7,691 nt of DNA from Pseudomonadota bacterium. Lineage in GTDB: Bacteria; Pseudomonadota; Alphaproteobacteria; Rhizobiales; Aestuariivirgaceae. Position 1 is the first letter of the stretch, and every line of letters starts with the position of its first letter. Below are positions 6,174 to 7,691 of this stretch, piece after piece. A model generated the notes under the pieces. It searched no databases. It was not told where the DNA came from and was given only the letters and a program-made list of their open reading frames with translations. The translations under genes and the position numbers were made by a program. The DNA is taken from NCBI GenBank assembly GCA_016522385.1, contig JAEKFU010000748.1, forward strand, positions 1 through 7,691. The letters are read 5' to 3'.

Positions 6174-6763
6174 GATGCCGTTTCTGCTCCAATCTCGGCG
6201 GCGAGAGCCATCGGCCAGAAGCGGCCACCCGACCATACGCCGAACCGATCTGCACCATCGTGGTGGTGAACACAGCCGTGTTCAATGAGGTCATAGTAGA
6301 CTGAGCGGCTAATGCGGGCATCTAGGCGATCGCGGACCAACACATATGGGACGTAAGCCCCGGATTCTCTGTTGGCGATAAACCGCAGCGGATGGCTTGC
6401 ATCTGCAATGACTTCATCACCAACATTGGTGACAAACCCCAGGTCCTGCTCCGGGCCGCTTCCCGATACCTGCATCTCGATCGCGACAAACGGTACGTCG
6501 TCTACCGCAATGCCGCATTTTTCAACCGGTGAGACCAGATAATACCGCTCATCGTCATCGCGCCGCAGAATTGTTGAAAACAGCCGAACCATCCGCTTGC
6601 GTGTGATCGGCGAGCCCATATAGTGCCATGCGCCGTCGGAATCGATGCGAATATCGATATCGCGGCAGTGATCCGGGTGCCAGGTATGCACCGGCGGCAG
6701 ACGTTTGCCGGTTAGTTCGTCTATGTCGCTGAGCCCGCGAACGGGCGTCGTTTGGTCAGTCAT
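6170..6763 (-). CDS. DUF1285 domain protein
   Basis: A 197-residue cytoplasmic protein of the DUF1285 family (PF06938). Its biochemical role is unknown; structures in the family show a repeated-motif fold and a signalling role has been proposed. Family hallmarks visible are DIDIRIDSDGAWHY (35-48), GSPITRKRMVRLF (50-62), LRRDDDERYYLVSPVEK (66-82), NRESGAYVPYVLVRDRLDAR (131-150) and a final YYDL...FGVWSGGRFWP segment. Length fits the family. No signal peptide, membrane helix or catalytic motif is apparent. ATG 6763 is the first good start but has no clear Shine-Dalgarno sequence (bases just upstream read CTTGACGTGAC), so initiation may be weak or leader-short. It is the first gene of the operon with the CoA pyrophosphatase (GTGA overlap) and the CCA enzyme, an arrangement I recognise from Rhizobiales. 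Confidence 0.88.
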   Translation of the reverse strand: MTDQTTPVRGLSDIDELTGKRLPPVHTWHPDHCRDIDIRIDSDGAWHYMGSPITRKRMVRLFSTILRRDDDERYYLVSPVEKCGIAVDDVPFVAIEMQVSGSGPEQDLGFVTNVGDEVIADASHPLRFIANRESGAYVPYVLVRDRLDARISRSVYYDLIEHGCVHHHDGADRFGVWSGGRFWPMALAAEIGAETAS

Positions 6764-6860
6764 GTCACGTCAAGTTGAAGCGGATCGGGCTATGAATCAG
6801 GTTCCTAGTCTGCTTGAAACTGCCTCAGTACAGCCATTGTTGCAAATGAGGATGCCATAT

Positions 6861-6888
6861 CTGTTACCAACAGGCTTTCTATTGTTGG
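6861..6888. promoter_or_regulatory. Overlapping dyads CTGTT-N3-AACAG and CCAACA-N10-TGTTGG
   Basis: CTGTTACCAACAG (6861-6873) is a perfect 5-base dyad around ACC. Its right half overlaps CCAACA (6867-6872), which pairs with TGTTGG (6883-6888) across 10 bases. The second arm ends within the TTGGAC -35 candidate. This may be a regulator site or a chance AT-rich pattern. Confidence 0.25.
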
Positions 6889-6917
6889 ACTTGGTAGCAA
6901 TTCCTTTCCATAGCAAA

Positions 6918-6931
6918 TCAATCTAGATTGA
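6918..6931. promoter_or_regulatory. Perfect 14-base palindrome, possible operator
   Basis: TCAATCTAGATTGA is fully self-complementary with no spacer. It lies 57 bases before the MoxR ATG and overlaps the TTGAAT -35 candidate. Position and symmetry fit a site for a dimeric regulator of the MoxR operon, the divergent operon or both. I do not recognise the regulator. Confidence 0.35.
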
Positions 6932-6987
6932 ATCTGAATCGTACCCTGAATGACTATTAGTCGAACAACCTCAAACTGGAGCCATCT

Positions 6988-7691
6988 ATGATCAGCGTTT
7001 CACAGACCGACAAGCAGGTTCTCGATCAATTGGAGACAATGGCTGAGAAAATGACGGCGGTCCGCCAAGCGGTTGGCAGTGTAATATTCGGCCAGGACGA
7101 AGTTATCAACCTGACGCTGACAACCATCCTTGGCGGGGGCCATGCACTTTTGGTCGGCGCACCGGGTCTCGCCAAAACGAAACTGGCGATTACACTCGGC
7201 ACGGTGCTCGGTCTCGATGAAAAGCGTATCCAATTCACGCCGGACCTGATGCCAGCCGATATTCTTGGCTCCGAAGTTATGGAAGAAAGCGAAGCTGGGC
7301 GACGCCAGTTTCGTTTCATCAAGGGGCCGGTCTTCTGCCAGTTGCTGATGGCCGACGAGATCAACCGCGCCAGCCCGCGTACCCAGTCGGCATTGCTGCA
7401 GGCGATGCAAGAGCATCATATCACGGTGGCAGGCGTACGCCATAATCTGCCACGCCCGTTTCACGTGCTGGCGACCCAGAACCCAATTGAACAGGAAGGC
7501 ACCTATCCGCTTCCCGAAGCGCAACGGGACCGATTCTTGTTCCATGTCCTGGTCGATTATCCCACGCGAGAGCAGGAGGCGCAGATCGTTGAACGAACGA
7601 CCTCGACGGACGATGCCGCGGCAAGCGCGGTGGTCAGCGGCGAGGAGATTATTAGTTTTCAGCGGATCGTCCGGCGGGTTCCGTTGCCCGA
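6988..7691 (+). CDS. MoxR family AAA+ ATPase (3' end beyond window)
   Basis: The first 234 residues of a MoxR-type AAA+ ATPase; no stop occurs before the right edge. The family acts as a chaperone-like ATPase that helps mature or activate partner complexes, often with DUF58/VWA-domain proteins encoded next to it. Motifs in order are a family N-terminal helix with VGSVIFGQDEVI (29-40), Walker A GAPGLAKT (57-64), FTPDLMPADILGSE (83-96), Walker B LLMADEIN (119-126), RASPRTQSALLQAMQE (127-142), sensor 1 ATQNP (162-166) and GTYPLPEAQRDRF (171-183) with the arginine-finger region. The catalytic residues are intact. Family members are about 320-340 residues, so roughly a third is missing. The start is ATG 6988, with GGAG (6978-6981) 6 bases upstream. 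It is divergent from the DUF1285 operon. The partner genes cannot be seen. Confidence 0.92.
   Translation, partial: MISVSQTDKQVLDQLETMAEKMTAVRQAVGSVIFGQDEVINLTLTTILGGGHALLVGAPGLAKTKLAITLGTVLGLDEKRIQFTPDLMPADILGSEVMEESEAGRRQFRFIKGPVFCQLLMADEINRASPRTQSALLQAMQEHHITVAGVRHNLPRPFHVLATQNPIEQEGTYPLPEAQRDRFLFHVLVDYPTREQEAQIVERTTSTDDAAASAVVSGEEIISFQRIVRRVPLP

Larger units (their letters stand above)
6764..6987. promoter_or_regulatory. AT-rich divergent control region (DUF1285 operon / MoxR)
   Basis: 224 bases between divergent genes, clearly more AT-rich than the coding regions, so both promoters should lie here. Weak plus-strand candidates are TTGGAC (6885-6890) with CCATAG (6908-6913) at 17 bases, and TTGAAT (6928-6933) with GACTAT (6952-6957) at 18 bases. 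Neither is convincing. I cannot identify a minus-strand promoter. Several dyads are present: CTGTT-ACC-AACAG (6861-6873), CCAACA/TGTTGG (6867-6888) and the palindrome at 6918-6931. The MoxR ribosome site GGAG is at 6978-6981, 6 bases before its ATG. Confidence 0.45.

Noticed and set aside
7000..7545. 181-residue minus-strand frame opposite the MoxR gene
   Set aside because: The plus strand here encodes an unmistakable AAA+ ATPase with all motifs, so the minus frame is antisense noise.

Overview
The window looks like an ordinary chromosomal segment of an alphaproteobacterium, most likely of the Rhizobiales (Hyphomicrobiales). The reasons are the protein styles and one gene order I recognise from that group: a DUF1285 protein, a NudL-type CoA pyrophosphatase and a CCA tRNA nucleotidyltransferase in one operon, divergent from a MoxR ATPase. 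No phage, transposase, CRISPR array, rRNA or tRNA gene is visible.

Layout from left to right. Positions 1-693 (minus): an AIM24-family protein, followed after 5 bases by the first 15 codons of a probable Rossmann/SDR oxidoreductase that runs off the left edge. Positions 694-920: a divergent intergenic region. Positions 921-1520 (plus): a small secreted SLT-type lytic transglycosylase. It converges, with only 27 bases between stop codons, on a 770-residue molybdopterin-binding large subunit of the xanthine dehydrogenase/CO dehydrogenase family (1548-3860, minus). That subunit carries the form II AYRGAGR loop and has no medium or small subunit gene beside it. Positions 3861-4267: 407 bases without a credible gene but dense in inverted repeats, with a promoter-like plus-strand element. 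This is the least explained part of the window. Positions 4268-6763 (minus): DUF1285 -> CoA pyrophosphatase -> CCA-adding enzyme. The first two genes overlap by GTGA and the third starts about 16 bases later. Positions 6764-6987: an AT-rich divergent control region with a perfect 14-base palindrome. Positions 6988-7691 (plus): the N-terminal 234 residues of a MoxR AAA+ ATPase, cut by the right edge.

How the genes fit together: the three-gene minus operon is a housekeeping unit (tRNA 3' end maturation, CoA-type nucleotide clean-up and a DUF1285 protein of unknown role). The MoxR gene is probably the first gene of a MoxR/DUF58-type operon continuing to the right. The transglycosylase acts on the cell wall. 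The molybdenum enzyme subunit needs FAD and 2Fe-2S partners that must be encoded elsewhere if it works as a classical three-subunit hydroxylase. I found no clear new defence or mobile system. The best candidate for something undescribed is the structured intergenic region at about 4008-4236.
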